The position numbers were made by a program, and so were the translations under genes. From Cheiracanthium punctorium (lineage: Eukaryota > Arthropoda > Arachnida > Araneae > Cheiracanthiidae), in NCBI GenBank assembly GCA_038373885.1, contig JAWZYV010016048.1, positions 372,001 to 436,000 of the forward strand: a DNA stretch of 64,000 bases, written 5' to 3'. Shown piece by piece: positions 60,365 through 64,000 of the stretch (position 1 is the stretch's first letter; every line of letters begins with the position of its first letter). The notes beneath the pieces are model-generated. The model ran no database searches and was not told where the DNA came from. It worked only from the letters and a program-made list of their open reading frames with translations.

Positions 60365-61660
60365 GGGGGGAGATGGCCCAAAATGATCGCCTTATGGTTA
60401 AAACTTGTATAAAATAAATGTTTACATAAAACATCGGCCCTTAGCAATCATATTTTGTACGACATTTTGCATCATAAACATATTTTAATAATATTTTAAA
60501 AGTACAATAACTAACCAAAAAAATAGAATCATTAGAAAGTGTTTAAAGGATCATTTTGCCCTCAACCCAACGGCAAAACTATCCTTCATTTGAAAATAAT
60601 TTTAAATTCCTTTTTATAGGTAAATTAAAAGATATAAAAGTAATTATGACTATACATAATGAAATAAATTAAATTTTACAATCATACTGTATGCATGATA
60701 CATTTTATGAAAATTTTAAAATAAAAACGTCTCACAAACAATAAAATGGAATATTTTAAAACTATAGTTAAAAATTTATGGCCCACGATAAACGCAGAAA
60801 TAAAATAATGCAATAAGGAGTCACGCATTTTTAGAATGGTTGAGCGGCTGCCATGGCGCTTAGGAACCGGTACTGGAGTTTCTTGAGTAGAGGGATCTTT
60901 TTACCCTACATTATGGATTCCCACTTTAGGCCATATTCCTGGAACACTTCGAGAAACATAACAAATGTAGTAAGTGTAATTTACATCTAAAAACATACTC
61001 TATTCAGTTAACCAAGTCATATTTCTGCGCATTAAAGACTGTATTTCTAAAAAAAATGGAAAGTTAGTGCTTACCTTATAAGCGATATGATAAAACCCAG
61101 TTTTTTGAAGTATTCTATTCAGACACGTTACATACCGATCACTTAAATACTGCCAAAACTTCTTCTTGACTTAGCAGAATTATCAGGTTGTAACGAAAGT
61201 TTTCCGCCTTATCTGCCTGAAAAACTAACTTCTAACTCATTAGATAACTGCATTTGAACTTTCGGTACCAAACCTGCACAGTGTCACATGATACAACAAT
61301 AGTACTTAAAGCTGTACTCATAATTTGTTGATATTCTGGAGCTGACATTTTGCAACACAACTGGAAGTTAATGATGATTCTAATCCTCTAGAGCTATAGT
61401 TCCATTTGAAACACCTTGTACTTAATGATAACTGTATTTTTTAGAGATTTCACAGCACAGTGTTATAAAGTAAGCCTCTTTCTTTCAAATGTCAAAAATC
61501 GTTCGACAAAATATGAGCAAATACGCCAACGCGAGCTGTGTTCTGACGATATACTTCTGACTAATAGTTTATCTGTTGCCTGGTACATAGTACTGCCTGT
61601 CTGTAAGAAAACATATGTGGATCGTTTTGCCCGCTAGGATCATTTTGGGCCACCTTCCCC
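60365..61660 (-). mobile_element. Pogo-like TIR family, copy 4, carrying a nested mariner remnant
   Basis: It begins GGGGGGAGATGGCCCAAAAT and ends GATCATTTTGGGCCACCTTC with the same internal blocks as copies 1-3 in the minus orientation. A minus-strand KDPSTQETPVPVP peptide is legible near 60890. A piece of about 375 bp related to the mariner at 7724 interrupts it after TTGACTTAGCAGAA (61166-61179); the host sequence resumes at CTAATAGTTTATCTG near 61560. Confidence 0.65.
61183..61558 (-). mobile_element. Mariner-like fragment nested in pogo-like copy 4
   Basis: One terminal repeat is intact, TCAGGTTGTAACGAAAGTTT at 61183 after TA. The minus strand matches 7760-8070 (TCGCGTTGGCG, GAAAGAAAGAGGC, ATTAAGTAC, TGTTGCAAAATGTCAG, GTTTGGTACCGAAAGTTCAA). 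The opposite terminal repeat is missing, so the copy is truncated by about 25 bp at that side. Traces of the transposase N-terminus (VWYRKFK) are present. Confidence 0.65.
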
Positions 61661-62741
61661 TATATTTAATGTTTTAATATATTGTTTTGTGTACTGTTAT
61701 AATGTTTTAATATGCAGTAATATGTATACTATTAAAACACTAATTAAAAAAGAAAATTCAAACACTGAAAGAAACATTTAACTAATGCTGAATGATGATA
61801 CTTAAACGTTGAGAACGCAACAAACAGAAGTTTCATGTTTGAGCGCCGAATAAAGAAAACACCTGTTGTCTTCAGTAATTAGTTTCATCCACGATAAGTC
61901 CGCACTATCTTAACAAGCATTCGTATGGGATGTCTAATGAAATGCATATTTCACCTATATTATATAATTGTTTACTAATTAATGATTAACTGTCAGAGAT
62001 CTTAATAAAATGAATAGCCAAAGCACACAAAAATATATATTTCTATTTTCGCGTGAAATATATTAAATATATATTCATTAAAAACCCAGAGTGTCGCTCA
62101 CCTAACTTGTTTGTTGTTTATATATCCGCTTTGAGAATTCTTATATAATTATATTTTCTCTCTTGTAATTCAGTTTGTCTCGTGATGTAATTGTACTGAA
62201 CACGGGAATTCGGTGATTAATGCGAACAGTTACTCTTCGACAAACAGTACAGTTGAATAATGATTTTCCTACTGACGAATGATACATTGGTTTGAAGTAA
62301 ATTTCGGTTTTGTAAACACATAGTTCTGGCCACTGCTTTTGTTGAACTATGAGAATAACTCTCTTCTATATGAAGGCTTAATTATTTAATCAAGAATAGA
62401 TTCATTTCACTTCGTGTACGCAGAATTCTTGACAGAAAGTACTTTGGAGAGTGCTCCTGTATTCGTAAGAGAAAATTTGAATATATTTGAAACTTCCCAG
62501 AGGATTTGTTGAATATCAGTGAATAAGGAATGCTCAGCTTTTGGTAAAGAATTTTTCTTGAACCATTCTAATAGCTGGCACATTAATATTTACTACGCAT
62601 CAATAAGTAAACTCCGTAAAAATTTTGTTGCATATTCAAAAACATGAAACAAACTATCCGTTATGAGATTTCACAATGTACACAAAAATATTCATTTTTT
62701 TTCAAATCAAATTTTATTCATATACTGTACGGGGGCATCAA

Positions 62742-62785
<44 letters not shown>

Positions 62786-63498
62786 TCAAATATTTGAAAA
62801 TATATTTTTAAAAAGTTCTTTTTTGATTCATTTATACTGCAGTTATTTATTACCAATGATGTTCACAGTTAAAATTTTAGTGTCAAAGAGCAGCCTACGT
62901 AAAGTTTCTTGTAAAGACGAATGTGTCGAAGCATACGCAATAAAATATTCATCATCATCCTATAAATAATGTACGAAATTCCTTAGAATATATATAGTTA
63001 TTTTGAACAAATTCAAAGAAATCCAAGTGTCACATCAAATTTTATGGATTTCAAACTATAATACTTATGATTTGTGACATTTTTAGAAATTAGACTAACA
63101 CACGCAGATTTTCACTTAAGGAATAGAAAATATGAAATTATATAGGTTAAAGTTATCGTAAGAATTTTTTTTGAAATTGTTTAATGATCTCACATTTAGA
63201 TACTTTGAAGTTTAAATATATTCCTTCTAATTACTTTTAAAAATCCTCTTTGATGCAATTTGGTTTCTCCAAATATATTTTTCTTAATTAAATAAAATTT
63301 CAAAAACTCATAGCTCAAACTCACAAAGAAAGAATATTCAAATCCTTTACGCATTGTTCTCTTCGTTCAAAATAAGTTAGATTTTTATTCGCGATATAAT
63401 ATTTTTGTTTCAATATTACATTTCTCTGGAGAGAAAACGGAAAATACTGTCTTTGATACTTGGAAACTTTTTTAAAAATCTTTAGAATACAGTAACTA
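61661..63498. other. AT-rich sequence, nothing recognised apart from the AT microsatellite
   Basis: Short frames only; 63681-64000 is also empty. Confidence 0.5.
62741..62783. repeat. (AT)n microsatellite
   Basis: About 20 AT dinucleotides with one interruption. Confidence 0.95.
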
Positions 63499-63680
63499 CA
63501 GTAAAACCTCGATAGAACAATACAAAGGGGCCCAATAAAATTATCCTTGTGGGGATGTATCATGATATCAGGGTGGGGGTTGGGGGGACTTCTGTATGGA
63601 AATTAGTCGGAGCCGTAAAATTTTATTGTTATAGAGGAATTTATCGTTGTATCTAATATCCTAATAACAAAGTTTTACTG
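63499..63680. mobile_element. 182-bp pogo/Tigger-type MITE
   Basis: The left end CAGTAAAACCTCGATAGAAC and right end AACAAAGTTTTACTG form a TIR of the CAGTAAAACCTCGAT type, common for pogo/Tigger-derived MITEs. TA precedes the left end (63497-63498); the right flank is TT. The inner part has a second complementary pair (AATAAAATTAT / TAAAATTTTATTG). Confidence 0.6.
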
Positions 63681-64000
63681 TTTCTAATTGAAGCCATTTG
63701 AATATCTACAATTCTTGTCACTGACAAATATTAACTAATGATATAAAGTGTTTTATTTATATTTAATTTTTAATCAAAATTCAGGTCTCTAAGTGGCAAG
63801 GGCTTCAGCCATTTAGCAAAACCGCTTTAATAGCCTAAACAGAAATTGCACAATTTAGCTTATCATATTTTTACGACTGTTCTAGACAGTTTTGATCAAG
63901 CATTTGAATACGAAGTTTGTTACTGTGCTCATTTATTTACAAGGGTCGCCCAAGTGAAAGTGGCACTACAGGCGGATTAAGAAATGGTTTAATGTTATTA

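Noticed and set aside
1..64000. A previously undescribed multi-gene system
   Set aside because: Apart from one exon, everything recognisable is transposon or simple repeat. There is no set of intact adjacent genes that could form such a system.

Overview
This is a low-GC eukaryotic window dominated by repeats. It is most likely arachnid, probably a spider. The two LINE pol remnants are of the endonuclease/RT/RNase H kind that is abundant in spider genomes. There are also mariner/Tc1, pogo-like, hAT and Helitron remnants, tRNA-derived SINEs and long TA/CA microsatellites. I see no bacterial-style gene packing, ribosome binding sites or operons.

Only one host-gene feature is convincing. It is a 41-codon first coding exon on the minus strand at 53588-53710. 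It has a good Kozak context, a signal peptide, the start of a fasciclin (FAS1) domain resembling arthropod Fasciclin-1, and a consensus splice donor. A GC-richer stretch at 53711-54110 is its likely 5'UTR/promoter. I found no further exon at lower coordinates, so most of the window (1-53587) is read as the first intron of this gene and 54111-64000 as upstream sequence. Both parts are filled with transposon debris.

Layout, left to right: AT-rich sequence (1-5160); C-tract motifs (4280-5660); a foldback MITE (5876-6581); a mariner remnant holding a nested hAT MITE (7724-8478); a hAT element with a perfect 8-bp TSD (10343-10847); a Tc-type TIR element (11231-13137); a three-copy repeat (14200-14400); a duplicated exon-like segment (15769-16370); a small foldback (18388-18594) and a deleted mariner (18657-19453); an internally deleted RNase H LINE with TSD (21130-24747); a 1.3-kb foldback (24881-26185); two head-to-tail Helitron-like elements with internal minisatellites (27290-30272); a dead Tc1 (31216-32670); a second copy of the first foldback family (about 33500-34120); SINE copies on both strands (35277-35504, 42706-42924); a 5'-truncated Jockey-type LINE with an intact 561-codon reading frame (38915-40677); four copies of a pogo-like TIR family (43548, 46402, 56319, 60365); a diverged ~160-bp tandem repeat (44278-44590); two LTR-like direct repeats flanking a 640-bp palindromic MITE (48143-49967); the Fas1-like exon; a second SINE type (58330); and a pogo-type MITE (63499-63680).

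No CRISPR, toxin, virus or operon-like system is present, and I do not claim an undescribed functional system. The most informative observations are the Fas1-like first exon with its very long intron, the tandem Helitron dimer, the SINE with two B-box motifs, the duplicated exon-like unit near 16 kb, and the pogo-like family that keeps a recognisable peptide motif.
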